Source: Pyropia haitanensis
Lineage: Eukaryota > Rhodophyta > Bangiophyceae > Bangiales > Bangiaceae
Assembly (NCBI GenBank): GCA_008729055.1
Contig: SDUX01000082.1
Location: 1 to 64,000, forward strand
DNA: 64,000 nucleotides
Reading direction: 5' to 3'
In this document: in pieces, positions 1 through 10,400 of the stretch
Position numbering within the stretch: the first letter of the stretch is position 1
Layout: each line of letters opens with the position of its first letter
Translations under genes and position numbers: made by a program
Notes under the pieces: generated by a model
The model's database searches: none
The model's input: the letters and a program-made list of their open reading frames with translations, nothing else
What the model was told of the DNA's origin: nothing

Positions 1-2653
1 GGTGGCTGGCGAATGTGCATCGACTACAGGGCCCTGAACAAGGCTACTATCAAGAACGCGTACCCACTACCACGCATCGACGACATCTTTGACCAACTGC
101 GAAAGGCCAAGTACTTTACAAAGATCGACCTCCGCTCTGGCTATCACCAGATTCGCCTTGACCCAGAAACAATACCTTTGACGGCGTTTCGAACCAAGTA
201 CGGATTCTATGAGTTCACCGTCGTACCCTTTGGTCTGACAAATGCACCCGCGGTCTTCATGAACCTAATGAACGATGTCTTCCGACCCTATCTGTACGAC
301 TTCATCTGTGTCTACCTCGACGACATCCTAGTCTACAGCGAAACTTACGACGATCACCTCAAGCACCTACGATTAGCACTCGAGAAATTACGAGAACACA
401 AGCTCTACGCCAAGCTGAGCAAGTGCCAGTTCGCTCGAACTACTGTGGACTACCTTGGCCACGTCATCTCCGAGAAAGGCTTCTCTATGGAAGACTACAA
501 GGTCCAAGCCATCCGTACGTGGGCAACACCGAGGAGCAAAAACGATGTACAATCTTTCCTCGGTATGGTCAACTTCTATCGAAGATTCATCAAGGGAATG
601 GCTGCCGTAGCTACGCCGCTAACGAGGCTGACTGGGAATGTCGACTTCGAGTGGACACCCGACGCCCAGAAAGCCTTTGAGCAGCTGCAGGACCTAACGA
701 CAAGCGCACCGGTGCTAAGGCCTTTCGACAAGAGATACCCAATCTACGTGTCTACAGATGCCAGCGGGTATGCTGTGGGCGCAGTCCTTGAGCAAGATGA
801 TGGACGCGGACGGCGTCCAGTGGCGTACTTCTCGTTAACCCTCAACATCCACGAGCAGCGCTACAGCATTCGTGAAAGAGAACTGCTTGCAGTCGTACAA
901 GCTATCCGGCATTGGCGCTGCTACCTCTACGGAAGACCCTTTGAGGTCCACACCGACCATGAGTCCCTGAGATACCTAAGCACCCAAGAGAAGCTGAACG
1001 ATCGCCAAGTCAAGTGGCTGGAGTTTCTGGACCAGTTCCAGTTCAAGATTGTCCCAATCAAGGGCACTTCGAACCCCGTGGCTGATGCCCTTTCCAGGCA
1101 GCCACAAGATGCTCCCGACAAGCACGCCCCCAATCAAGACCTTCTTAGTCGCGTGCTGACCAAGACCATTGAAGAACTCCCCAAGAAAACTGAAATCAAC
1201 AACCTCATGACCATCAACCAAAGTGATCAAGACCTTGCCACCTTAAGACAAGAGTACGACGCGGACCCCGAGTTTGCCGACCTAGTCAAAGACCCGGTAT
1301 CTCCCTACCGGCTACACATGAGGTTGTTGAAACGAGGTGACCGTACGTGTATCCCCGTCGGTACTCTACGCCAAAGACTACTCCACGACTACCATGATGT
1401 CCCGTGCCAAGGGCACATGGGAGTCAAGAAAACAACCAAGGTTATCTCTTCCAAGTACTACTGGAAGACAATGCGGAAAGACATCCAAAGATACGTACAA
1501 ACATGTGATTTGTGCCAGCGGAACAAGGCTAGCACCCATTCACCTCTGGGTCACCTCAAACCCTTGGACCCCCCGAGCCAACGATGGGCAAGTGTCTCCA
1601 TGGACTTTATCACGCCTCTTCCTCTGACTCCAAGAGGCCACAACGGGATTTACGTCGTTGTCGACCGCCTCTCCAAGATGATTCGCCTCGCCCCTATGAA
1701 GCCAGACTGTACGGCGCCAGTCGCAGCTCAGCTCTACCATGATCACGTCTATCGACACCACGGACTCCCAGCTGATGTTGTCTGCGACAGGGACCGCATT
1801 TTCTTCTCCAACTTCTGGCAGTCGCTCACGGAGATTCTCAAGGTCAAGATCAAGGCCTCTTCAGCGTACCACCCGCAAACCGACGGACAAACTGAAATCA
1901 TGAACAAAAGATCGAAGAAATCCTGCGAAACTTTGTCAACCATCACCAAGGCGATTGGGACCTCTTTCTGGTTGCTGCCGAAGTAGCCTACAACCGGTCG
2001 CCAAATGCTGTTACAACGTACTCCCCTTTCTTCCTGAACTACGGATTCGAACCTAAGACGGTACCAATGGACATCCTCGAAAACTCAGAGTCAAGCATGC
2101 CTGCAGTGTCTGACTGGCTAAGCGGTCTCCAACATGCTCAAGAGACTGCCATCTCAGCCATCAAGAGTGCAAATAAGGCGCGCTCGGCGTACGCAAATCG
2201 CCATCGCCGACCTTGCAAGATCGCCGTGGACGATCTGGTGCTACTAAGTACCAAACACCTTATGCCAGATGCTTTCCAAGGCGCTCGCAAGCTGATGCCC
2301 AAGTACTCAGGACCGTACCGCGTCACTGAGAGTATCAACGATGTGACGTTCCGCCTGGATCTTCCCCAAGCGGTGCTCGATCGCAAGGTTCACAACGCCT
2401 TTCATGCGAGCTTGCTGAAGCCGTACCGCGCTGATCCTTATGGCCGACTTCCTCCCGTTCCGCCTCCGGTGGCATTTCCGGACGGTTCTGTCGACGGTCG
2501 ACAGTCGCATCAAGGTCACGAAAGCGCCGTGGACGACTACAGTACCTGGTCAAGTGGAAAGGCTGTGACGTCAGCGAGAACTCCTGGCTGACCAAGCAAG
2601 ACCTTGCGAACGCACCTGAGGTGTTGGACGCTTTCCTGCGCCGCGCGTCCTAA
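1..2653 (+). pseudogene. Ty3/gypsy chromovirus pol, degraded copy 1 (5' end outside window)
   Basis: Reverse transcriptase, RNase H, integrase and chromodomain region of an LTR retrotransposon polyprotein. It is almost identical to the intact pol at 6847-10389. The window opens inside the RT domain; the YLDD catalytic motif, RNase H and the H2C2 zinc finger of integrase are all readable. Compared with the intact copy, one base is missing near 1905-1912, just after the integrase catalytic Glu. This ends the frame at 1984-1986. The original frame resumes in another phase, and a second disruption near 2485-2505 (net loss of 4 bases) destroys the C-terminal chromodomain. A handful of substitutions also differ (for example Asp/Glu and Asn/Lys changes). 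The original stop position is 2651-2653, followed by the polypurine tract. This copy cannot make the full polyprotein as sequenced; small indels could partly be assembly errors. Confidence 0.93.
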
Positions 2654-2664
2654 GGGGGGGGAGG
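2652..2664 (+). other. Polypurine tract of retrotransposon copy 1
   Basis: A purine-only run (AA, eight G, AGG) lies directly between the pol stop and the TG that opens the 3' LTR. This is the expected plus-strand primer site of a Ty3/gypsy element. The same tract sits at 10388-10400 in the complete copy. Confidence 0.8.
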
Positions 2665-3524
2665 TGTAAGGATATGCCCCTTAAATCCCCAAGACTGGAG
2701 CCTAGGGGATAAGGACTGGGGCCTCTCCTTCCCTGTCCTTCTCAGCCAACTCCTTCCAAGACGCATCAACTCCAAAGTAATCTGGGGCATGCCGCGGTGT
2801 CCGTCCGATAATCTACTACTAACGGACGGTCAGCACGGGAGCCGCGGATTGGCTAACCGACACTACCCTGACTCATCTGCCGACGGGTACAGTCTCCAAC
2901 GGATCAACGGACTAACGGACCAAAAGACGAGCCACATCTCTGACGCGTCAGCAAGCCGGAACAATCTCCCCGTGGACCAATGGGAGCGACAAGACTTGCT
3001 GACCCACGGGAGATATTCGACCCGAAGACTGGCGTCTGCTTACACGCCTCTGAGGCTTTTCGGGTCGAATGGCGCGTGGGGCCAGCCGCGCGGCGCTACG
3101 AGCGCCGCACACCGTCCCCCCCCGTTTGGGGCTTTCTGGTGGGGCGCCTTGGGGCGCACACGCCCACCCTTGCTTTGTTCTGAGAGCCCATGCTTTGTTT
3201 TGAGAGCTTTGGTGCCGTCCACCGGCACGACGGGCAATTGCATGCTTTGGGGCACCCTGGGTGCCCCCCTGGGGGTATATAATGCGTGAGTGTGGGCGCC
3301 ACCGGGAGAGACCTCGGGGGAACAACCACAGACAGAGACACAAAGACCTCCTTTACCTTCGACCCCCTCGACCCTCACCGACGTCACGCCCATCCTCTTC
3401 CCCACCCCCATCACCGTCATCCCACCCGTCACCTTCCCCGCGCCCGGCATCCTCATTGGTGCACGGGTTGCTGACACCGGCGCCAGTACGTTGAGGGCTG
3501 CCCGTGTGTGGGTGGTGCCTCACA
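2665..3524 (+). repeat. 3' LTR of retrotransposon copy 1 (LTR-A)
   Basis: An 860-bp repeat starting TGTAAGG and ending CTCACA, with the canonical TG...CA termini. It matches the two 861-bp LTRs of the complete copy; the one difference I noticed is a C8 instead of C9 run near 3115-3124. It holds a TATATAA box at 3276-3282 and a 12-bp inverted repeat (3015-3026 with 3059-3070). The next five bases, AAGCT (3525-3529), would be the right target duplication; the left one is outside the window. Confidence 0.95.
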
Positions 3525-3894
3525 AAGCTACCCCCCTGGGCGGTGATCAACTATGACGAGTGCCGCTTAGTGGGGGGGGGGGAGCGCTTGGCTGTGAAGC
3601 GCATCCAAGCTGCGGACAGGGAGCGCAACAACGCTGTGAGCACGCGGGGGTCCACGGTGGCATCTATTCTCACGTTTGTGGCTGGTGATGGTGCTCCTTT
3701 CCTCAGTGTGTACGTGTTTCGTGGTCGCTTCCGGGAGGCCAGCACAACCACCGCCCGCTTCACCCTATCGCGCTGCCAGACGCGTACCCGCGGCTCGTGG
3801 CCTCGTCTTTATGAGTGGACCGACACTGGCTTTGTGGATGCTGCCACTTTTGCCGCCGTTATGGACTACTTTTGCCGGGAATGGAAGGTGCGCA
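3525..3894 (+). pseudogene. pogo/DDE_1-type transposase, left fragment
   Basis: A short open segment trapped between two LTRs. It contains a V-I-N-Y-D-E-C-R-L stretch typical of the first catalytic Asp of the DDE_1 superfamily (codon 3555-3557), followed by residues fitting the RNase-H fold up to an E-W-K-V-R end. The frame continues without a shift into 11267-12084 if the intervening retrotransposon and one copy of its GCGCA duplication are ignored, so the two pieces are one gene. The N-terminal DNA-binding half must lie left of retrotransposon copy 1, outside the window. The role was cut-and-paste transposition; the gene is now doubly interrupted and non-functional. Confidence 0.8.
3890..3894. 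repeat. Target-site duplication, left (GCGCA)
   Basis: Five bases, GCGCA, immediately left of the 5' LTR are repeated exactly at 11262-11266, immediately right of the 3' LTR. Five base pairs is the usual staggered cut of Ty3/gypsy integrases. Confidence 0.9.
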
Positions 3895-4755
3895 TGTAAG
3901 GATATGCCCCTTAAATCCCCAAGACTGGAGCCTAGGGGATAAGGACTGGGGCCTCTCCTTCCCTGTCCTTCTCAGCCAACTCCTTCCAAGACGCATCAAC
4001 TCCAAAGTAATCTGGGGCATGCCGCGGTGTCCGTCCGATAATCTACTACTAACGGACGGTCAGCACGGGAGCCGCGGATTGGCTAACCGACACTACCCTG
4101 ACTCATCTGCCGACGGGTACAGTCTCCAACGGATCAACGGACTAACGGACCAAAAGACGAGCCACATCTCTGACGCGTCAGCAAGCCGGAACAATCTCCC
4201 CGTGGACCAATGGGAGCGACAAGACTTGCTGACCCACGGGAGATATTCGACCCGAAGACTGGCGTCTGCTTACACGCCTCTGAGGCTTTTCGGGTCGAAT
4301 GGCGCGTGGGGCCAGCCGCGCGGCGCTACGAGCGCCGCACACCGTCCCCCCCCCGTTTGGGGCTTTCTGGTGGGGCGCCTTGGGGCGCACACGCCCACCC
4401 TTGCTTTGTTCTGAGAGCCCATGCTTTGTTTTGAGAGCTTTGGTGCCGTCCACCGGCACGACGGGCAATTGCATGCTTTGGGGCACCCTGGGTGCCCCCC
4501 TGGGGGTATATAATGCGTGAGTGTGGGCGCCACCGGGAGAGACCTCGGGGGAACAACCACAGACAGAGACACAAAGACCTCCTTTACCTTCGACCCCCTC
4601 GACCCTCACCGACGTCACGCCCATCCTCTTCCCCACCCCCATCACCGTCATCCCACCCGTCACCTTCCCCGCGCCCGGCATCCTCATTGGTGCACGGGTT
4701 GCTGACACCGGCGCCAGTACGTTGAGGGCTGCCCGTGTGTGGGTGGTGCCTCACA
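3895..4755 (+). repeat. 5' LTR (LTR-B)
   Basis: An 861-bp TG...CA repeat. I found no difference from the 3' LTR at 10401-11261; conceptual translations of both agree over long stretches. It contains a TATA box (4507-4513) and a 12-bp perfect inverted repeat (4245-4256 with 4289-4300) upstream of it. A nearby 7-bp inverted repeat (CCGTCCG with CGGACGG, about 4028-4058) could also fold. Confidence 0.96.
4507..4513 (+). promoter_or_regulatory. LTR TATA box
   Basis: TATATAA preceded by a G run, the only clear core-promoter motif in the LTR. It presumably directs the genomic transcript, so U3 would end roughly 30 bp downstream. The equivalent boxes are at 3276-3282 (LTR-A) and 11013-11019 (LTR-C). 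The transcription start is inferred. Confidence 0.65.
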
Positions 4756-4757
4756 TG

Positions 4758-4775
4758 TGGTAGCTTCAGATAGTT
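4758..4775 (+). promoter_or_regulatory. Candidate tRNA primer-binding site
   Basis: TGGTAGCTTCAG begins two bases after the 5' LTR. TGG pairs with a tRNA 3' CCA, and the first seven bases would pair with an acceptor end ...GCTACCA of the kind found on eukaryotic initiator tRNA-Met. Pairing beyond that cannot be checked without the host tRNA set. Confidence 0.5.
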
Positions 4776-4992
4776 TGACTTCCTCTTGGCGGTGACGTTG
4801 CGATTCCGTCCTGGATTTGGCCCTCCCTGTGTTTGTGCACTCGTGCTGCCCCCTGTGTTCGGCGTGCCTCGGGCATTGTAATACGAACGCAGCGGGTTCC
4901 ACGAATCACACCGAAAGAACACTGCCCTGACACTGCCCTGGTGGCCCCTGTCACGGTTTTTTTTCTTTTGGTCGACTGATTGTCGAAACCCA

Positions 4993-5631
4993 GTGAGTGC
5001 CAAATCAGGTTCGGAATTTTCTTCCTCGGCGTTGGCGGACGCCCCGACTTCCTCGGCGGCAACGGCGCGCCCCCCGACGGCGCGCGGCACCCCGGCGGCG
5101 CGCGGCACCGCGGCGGCGCGCGACACCGCGGCGGCACGTGGCACCCCAGCGGGCGCATCCACGTCATCCTCTGTGGCGGCGACGGCCGCATCGGCGGCGC
5201 CAGCCGCATCCAAGCCCCCCCTCTCGCGCAAGGGTAAGGGCCCGGCCACGTCAGGACCGGCGGTCCCAGCCAACCGGCGCCTGCTGCTGCCCGCGCAGGA
5301 TCCGGCCCGGCGCTACATCGCGCCGCCGGCCCCACGAATCGGCCACATCCGACCGACGACCGCGCGCGCAGCAGAGCAGCGAGAGCAGCGCCGGATCGCC
5401 AAGACCATCCCCAAGGGCAAATACGTTTGCAAGCCGTGCGGTGTGCGTTGCAACAGCCTGACAGTGCTGCGCGACCATCGCTGGTCGCGGCGCCACCGCA
5501 ATACGGTCAACCGTCCAGCGACCCGCCCTCGTTGCGACGTGTGCGATCGCGAATTTGAGACGGTCGAGCACTTCGAACGCCACCAGCGTGGCAAGGATCA
5601 CCACCGCACGCTGGCGCGCCGCACCGACTGA
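4993..5631 (+). CDS. Extra retrotransposon ORF: double C2H2 (matrin/JAZ-like) zinc-finger protein
   Basis: An open frame of about 212 codons between the 5' LTR and gag. The first two thirds are Ala/Pro/Ser/Thr-rich and disordered. The C-terminal third has two fingers of identical spacing, C-X2-C-X12-H-X5-H (Cys146, Cys149, His162, His168; Cys181, Cys184, His197, His203). The five-residue His spacing is the pattern of matrin/U1-C/JAZ-type fingers, many of which bind RNA or double-stranded RNA. The frame is open back to a stop at 4879-4881 but contains no ATG, so translation would need a non-AUG start or a spliced leader. A pyrimidine-rich stretch ending CCCAG at 4989-4993 looks like a splice acceptor. 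Such an ORF is not part of the usual chromovirus set; it could be a captured host gene. Coding status is likely from the intact fingers; function is unknown. Confidence 0.65.
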   Translation: MSAKSGSEFSSSALADAPTSSAATARPPTARGTPAARGTAAARDTAAARGTPAGASTSSSVAATAASAAPAASKPPLSRKGKGPATSGPAVPANRRLLLPAQDPARRYIAPPAPRIGHIRPTTARAAEQREQRRIAKTIPKGKYVCKPCGVRCNSLTVLRDHRWSRRHRNTVNRPATRPRCDVCDREFETVEHFERHQRGKDHHRTLARRTD

Positions 5632-5995
5632 CACCTCGCAACACCCCCCAGGATCTGTGCAAGAGACGCGATTTTCCCCCTTTGATCCCCCCGCGTGGAA
5701 ATCCGGCACGACCCGACTCGGGCCCGTGCGCGGCGGCCGGCGGGAAAATCCGATTGCGTGATTTGAGTCTTCGAATTCTGCTTCATCGCATCGCTTGTGA
5801 CCCATCAAATAGTGTTGTCCATCTTTGGAAACGTGGTAGTCACGACGGCCACGCTTGTCCAGAGCTAGTGCAGCACTATTTTGCTTGGTCAAATTAACTT
5901 GCACATCTTGTAAGACTTGCCCCGTGCTCTGCCGGAGTAAGTCAAACCGGATCTGTTGGGTTAATTTGATTGTTGCGGACCTCACCCAGGACGCA

Positions 5996-6874
5996 ATGGA
6001 CCCCCCGAATCCTGCGACTGTAAGCCCGATTAATCCGGGAACGGCCTCAACCGCACCCTCCGCGGAGTCATGGAATCAACTTACAGCGTTCGTCTCGCAG
6101 ATGAGCGCCGAGCTCGAGGCTCATAAGGTTGAATTGGCGGACGCCAAGAAACAGCTGTCCGACGCCAAGGCTAACGCCTCGAGTGGAGGCGCGACGACTG
6201 CGAGGCCGAATAAGCCCGCGCTGTTCTCTGGCAAGCCCGGGACAATTGAAGCATGGTGCTCGCACATGGACTCATATGTGCGACTGACTGACCCTGACGA
6301 AGCGTGTCGGATCGCCTGCACCTACCTGGACGGTGAAGCGTTCACCTGGTGGCATACCTACAGTCGGACGACGGCGGTCCCCGACTGGGCTACCTTTCGG
6401 GCTGCGCTCATCCGTCGCTTCAGCCCTCTGAACAAGACGCAGGCGGCGCGGGACAAGCTGCACTCATGGCGCCAAATCAAGGACGTCGGGACGTTCAACA
6501 GGACTTTCCTGAGCGTCCTCTTGGACATCCCGGACATCACCGAAGCGGAAAAGATCGACCGCTATAGCCGAGGCCTGAAGCGCGACATCTGGCAGGCACT
6601 GTGCCTCAAGACGTACACCGATCTTGAATCACTGATGACGGACGCCCTGCGCGTGGAAGCGGCCAAGGCTGGAGTGTCCCGTATCACCAGCAATGTTAAC
6701 AGCACTTCTGGCAAGCCACCGACGATGGGCGTTGTCCCGATGGACATTTCCAGCATCAAGATCGAAAAGCTGACGCCAGACGAACGCCAGCGCTGCATGC
6801 GCGAGGGTCTCTGCCTTCGCTGTCGCGAGAAAGGACACATGGCTAAGGACTGCCCAAAAGGCCAGCGGAACTGA
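5996..6874 (+). CDS. Gag polyprotein of the chromovirus
   Basis: A 292-residue capsid/nucleocapsid precursor. The start was chosen at the ATG at 5996; the open frame extends further left but with unlikely sequence. The N-terminal region contains an E-L-E-A-H-K-V-E-L coiled segment. The middle (about 80-230) resembles the retrotransposon Gag capsid family, with W-C-S-H-M and F-T-W-W-H-T-Y motifs. The C-terminus has one CCHC knuckle (Cys273, Cys276, His281, Cys286) for RNA packaging. The frame ends at TGA 6872-6874 and overlaps pol, which is open in the -1 frame from 6847. Confidence 0.92.
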   Translation: MDPPNPATVSPINPGTASTAPSAESWNQLTAFVSQMSAELEAHKVELADAKKQLSDAKANASSGGATTARPNKPALFSGKPGTIEAWCSHMDSYVRLTDPDEACRIACTYLDGEAFTWWHTYSRTTAVPDWATFRAALIRRFSPLNKTQAARDKLHSWRQIKDVGTFNRTFLSVLLDIPDITEAEKIDRYSRGLKRDIWQALCLKTYTDLESLMTDALRVEAAKAGVSRITSNVNSTSGKPPTMGVVPMDISSIKIEKLTPDERQRCMREGLCLRCREKGHMAKDCPKGQRN

Positions 6875-9800
6875 AGCAGCAACAATCCTCAACATCTGTG
6901 AAAGACGCTCCTTCGGTTCCTGAAAATATGTCGTCACCATTTGAAGGCCCGCGACTCGGGCTTCTGCTTTCTACTGCTTCTGTCAATGGAAAAGCTGTTA
7001 AGGTGCTGTTCGACGACGGATCTCCCATCAACGTCGTCTCAAGGCGCCTCGTTACCTCCTTGCATGTGAAAACGAAAGGAACGGACTTCGCGGCAAGCAT
7101 GCCCGATGGCCGCTCCCATGTCCTCGCTGAAACCGTTGACCCTCTTGAGATTCACATCGGACCGTACCAAGAGCGACTTCGGTTTGCTGTTTGTGAATTG
7201 AGCGCGTACGACCTCATCCTGGGAAAGAAGTGGCGCGATGACAAGGACGCCAAAATCAACAACAAGAAAAACAAGATCTCCTTCAAGTTCAACCACAAGA
7301 ACATTTCTATCACTGCCTCCCTCAAGAAGCCCGAAGCTCTGATCAGTCGGCAACGCCTTGCTCGGGACCTCGTTCAAAGGTGCCCTGTTTTTGCCATCTA
7401 CCTGCAGTCGGAAGATCCCTCTAGCACCTTCGACATTAACGCCATTACGATGGGACAAGGCGAAGACAAGAAAGAAGTTCAAGAGATTCTCAAAGAGTAC
7501 GCTGACGTCTTCCCAGACGAGCTCCCCGACGGACTCCCTCCTGAGCGCAGTCACAAATTTAGCATCAAGCTGACCGATGACGCCCAACCGCGTCGTAGCG
7601 GAATTTACCGACTAGCCGAATGGGAGCTCGAAGAACTCAAGACTCAACTGGCCGGCCTCATAAGGAAGGGATTCATCCAACCAAGCACCTCACCGTGGGG
7701 CTCTTCCGTCCTCTTTGCGGCGAAGAAGGACGGTGGCTGGCGAATGTGCATCGACTACAGGGCCCTGAACAAGGCTACTATCAAGAACGCGTACCCACTA
7801 CCACGCATCGACGACATCTTTGACCAACTGCGAAAGGCCAAGTACTTTACAAAGATCGACCTCCGCTCTGGCTATCACCAGATTCGCCTTGACCCAGAAA
7901 CAATACCTTTGACGGCGTTTCGAACCAAGTACGGATTCTATGAGTTCACCGTCGTACCCTTTGGTCTGACAAATGCACCCGCGGTCTTCATGAACCTAAT
8001 GAACGATGTCTTCCGACCCTATCTGTACGACTTCATCTGTGTCTACCTCGACGACATCCTAGTCTACAGCGAAACTTACGAAGATCACCTCAAGCACCTA
8101 CGATTAGCACTCGAGAAATTACGAGAACACAAGCTCTACGCCAAGCTGAGCAAGTGCCAGTTCGCTCGAACTACTGTGGACTACCTTGGCCACGTCATCT
8201 CCGAGAAAGGCTTCTCTATGGAAGACTACAAGGTCCAAGCCATCCGTACGTGGGCAACACCGAGGAGCAAAAAGGATGTACAATCTTTCCTCGGTATGGT
8301 CAACTTCTATCGAAGATTCATCAAGGGAATGGCTGCCGTAGCTACGCCGCTAACAAGGCTGACTGGGAATGTCGACTTCGAGTGGACACCCGACGCCCAG
8401 AAAGCCTTTGAGCAGCTGCAGGACCTAACGACAAGCGCACCGGTGCTAAGGCCTTTCGACAAGAGATACCCAATCTACGTGTCTACAGATGCCAGCGGGT
8501 ATGCTGTGGGCGCAGTCCTTGAGCAAGATGATGGACGCGGACGGCGTCCAGTGGCGTACTTCTCGTTAACCCTCAACATCCACGAGCAGCGCTACAGCAT
8601 TCGTGAAAGAGAACTGCTTGCAGTCGTACAAGCTATCCGGCATTGGCGCTGCTACCTCTACGGAAGACCCTTTGAGGTCCACACCGACCATGAGTCCCTG
8701 AGATACCTAAGCACCCAAGAGAAGCTGAACGATCGCCAAGTCAAGTGGCTGGAGTTTCTGGACCAGTTCCAGTTCAAGATTGTCCCAATCAAGGGCACTT
8801 CGAACCCCGTGGCTGATGCCCTTTCCAGGCAGCCACAAGATGCTCCCGACAAGCACGCCCCCAATCAAGACCTTCTTAGTCGCGTGCTGACCAAGACCAT
8901 TGAAGAACTCCCCAAGAAAACTGAAATCAACAACCTCATGACCATCAACCAAAGTGATCAAGACCTTGCCACCTTAAGACAAGAGTACGACGCGGACCCC
9001 GAGTTTGCCGACCTAGTCAAAGACCCGGTATCTCCCTACCGGCTACACATGAGGTTGTTGAAACGAGGTGACCGTACGTGTATCCCCGTCGGTACTCTAC
9101 GCCAAAGACTACTCCACGACTACCATGATGTCCCGTGCCAAGGGCACATGGGAGTCAAGAAAACAACCAAGGTTATCTCTTCCAAGTACTACTGGAAGAC
9201 AATGCGGAAAGACATCCAAAGATACGTACAAACATGTGATTTGTGCCAGCGGAACAAGGCTAGCACCCATTCACCTCTGGGTCACCTCAAACCCTTGGAC
9301 CCCCCGAGCCAACGATGGGCAAGTGTCTCCATGGACTTTATCACGCCTCTTCCTCTGACTCCAAGAGGCCACAACGGGATTTACGTCGTTGTCGACCGCC
9401 TCTCCAAGATGATTCGCCTCGCCCCTATGAATCCAGACTGTACGGCGCCAGTCGCAGCTCAGCTCTACCATGATCACGTCTATCGACACCACGGACTCCC
9501 AGCTGATGTTGTCTGCGACAGGGACCGCATTTTCTTCTCCAACTTCTGGCAGTCGCTCACGGAGATTCTCAAGGTCAAGATCAAGGCCTCTTCAGCGTAC
9601 CACCCGCAAACCGACGGACAAACTGAGATCATGAACAAGAAGATCGAAGAAATCCTGCGAAACTTTGTCAACCATCACCAAGGCGATTGGGACCTCTTTC
9701 TGGTTGCTGCCGAAGTAGCCTACAACCGGTCGCCAAATGCTGTTACAACGTACTCCCCTTTCTTCCTGAACTACGGATTCGAACCTAAGACGGTACCAAT

Positions 9801-10389
9801 GGACATCCTCGAAAACTCAGAGTCAAGCATGCCTGCAGTGTCTGACTGGCTAAGCGGTCTCCAACATGCTCAAGAGACTGCCATCTCAGCCATCAAGAGT
9901 GCAAATGAGGCGCGCTCGGCGTACGCAAATCGCCATCGCCGACCTTGCAAGATCGCCGTGGACGATCTGGTGCTACTAAGTACCAAACACCTTATGCCAG
10001 ATGCTTTCCAAGGCGCTCGCAAGCTGATGCCCAAGTACTCAGGACCGTACCGCGTCACTGAGAGTATCAACGATGTGACGTTCCGCCTGGATCTTCCCCA
10101 AGCGGTGCTCGATCGCAAGGTTCACAACGCCTTTCATGCGAGCTTGCTGAAGCCGTACCGCGCTGATCCTTATGGCCGACTTCCTCCCGTTCCGCCTCCG
10201 GTGGCATTTCCGGACGGTTCTGTCGAGTACGAAGTCGACTCCATCATAAGGTCACGAAAGCGCCGTGGACGACTACAGTACCTGGTCAAGTGGAAAGGCT
10301 GTGACGTCAGCGAGAACTCCTGGCTGACCAAGCAAGACCTTGCGAACGCACCTGAGGTGTTGGACGCTTTCCTGCGCCGCGCGTCCTAA
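6847..10389 (+). CDS. Pol polyprotein: protease, RT, RNase H, integrase, chromodomain
   Basis: The frame is open from 6847 and has no initiating ATG near its 5' end, so it is probably made as a Gag-Pol fusion. Numbering from codon 6898: retropepsin-like protease with D-D-G at 39-41 (the usual motif is D-S/T-G); RT with YLDD at 383-386; RNase H beginning V-S-T-D-A-S-G near 530; integrase HHCC finger near 740-790; catalytic core Asp813, Asp874 and Glu910 (D-D35-E). A C-terminal chromodomain (about 1106-1160) with Y-L-V-K-W-K-G is expected to read histone marks and steer integration. The frame shows no break. Its twin at 1-2653 has two frameshifts. Confidence 0.95.
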   Translation, partial: GLPKRPAELKQQQSSTSVKDAPSVPENMSSPFEGPRLGLLLSTASVNGKAVKVLFDDGSPINVVSRRLVTSLHVKTKGTDFAASMPDGRSHVLAETVDPLEIHIGPYQERLRFAVCELSAYDLILGKKWRDDKDAKINNKKNKISFKFNHKNISITASLKKPEALISRQRLARDLVQRCPVFAIYLQSEDPSSTFDINAITMGQGEDKKEVQEILKEYADVFPDELPDGLPPERSHKFSIKLTDDAQPRRSGIYRLAEWELEELKTQLAGLIRKGFIQPSTSPWGSSVLFAAKKDGGWRMCIDYRALNKATIKNAYPLPRIDDIFDQLRKAKYFTKIDLRSGYHQIRLDPETIPLTAFRTKYGFYEFTVVPFGLTNAPAVFMNLMNDVFRPYLYDFICVYLDDILVYSETYEDHLKHLRLALEKLREHKLYAKLSKCQFARTTVDYLGHVISEKGFSMEDYKVQAIRTWATPRSKKDVQSFLGMVNFYRRFIKGMAAVATPLTRLTGNVDFEWTPDAQKAFEQLQDLTTSAPVLRPFDKRYPIYVSTDASGYAVGAVLEQDDGRGRRPVAYFSLTLNIHEQRYSIRERELLAVVQAIRHWRCYLYGRPFEVHTDHESLRYLSTQEKLNDRQVKWLEFLDQFQFKIVPIKGTSNPVADALSRQPQDAPDKHAPNQDLLSRVLTKTIEELPKKTEINNLMTINQSDQDLATLRQEYDADPEFADLVKDPVSPYRLHMRLLKRGDRTCIPVGTLRQRLLHDYHDVPCQGHMGVKKTTKVISSKYYWKTMRKDIQRYVQTCDLCQRNKASTHSPLGHLKPLDPPSQRWASVSMDFITPLPLTPRGHNGIYVVVDRLSKMIRLAPMNPDCTAPVAAQLYHDHVYRHHGLPADVVCDRDRIFFSNFWQSLTEILKVKIKASSAYHPQTDGQTEIMNKKIEEILRNFVNHHQGDWDLFLVAAEVAYNRSPNAVTTYSPFFLNYGFEPKTVPMDILENSESSMPAVSDWLSGLQHAQETAISAIKSANEARSAYANRHRRPCKIAVDDLVLLSTKHLMPDAFQGARKLMPKYSGPYRVTESINDVTFRLDLPQAVLDRKVHNAFHASLLKPYRADPYGRLPPVPPPVAFPDGSVEYEVDSIIRSRKRRGRLQYLVKWKGCDVSENSWLTKQDLANAPEVLDAFLRRAS
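6853..6859 (+). promoter_or_regulatory. Candidate -1 ribosomal frameshift heptamer
   Basis: CCCAAAA reads C CCA AAA in the gag frame, which fits the X-XXY-YYZ slippery consensus. It lies 12 bases before the gag stop and inside the short gag/pol overlap (6847-6871). A one-base backward slip leads directly into pol. I did not model a downstream stimulatory structure. Confidence 0.6.
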
Positions 10390-10400
10390 GGGGGGGGAGG
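10388..10400 (+). other. Polypurine tract of the complete element
   Basis: AA, eight G, AGG directly before the TG of the 3' LTR: the plus-strand priming site. Confidence 0.8.

Noticed and set aside
3040..4708. Repeated minus-strand frames in the LTRs (up to 176 codons)
   Set aside because: They lie wholly in LTR sequence, have no domain, and the A copy breaks with a one-base change; chance frames in GC-rich DNA.
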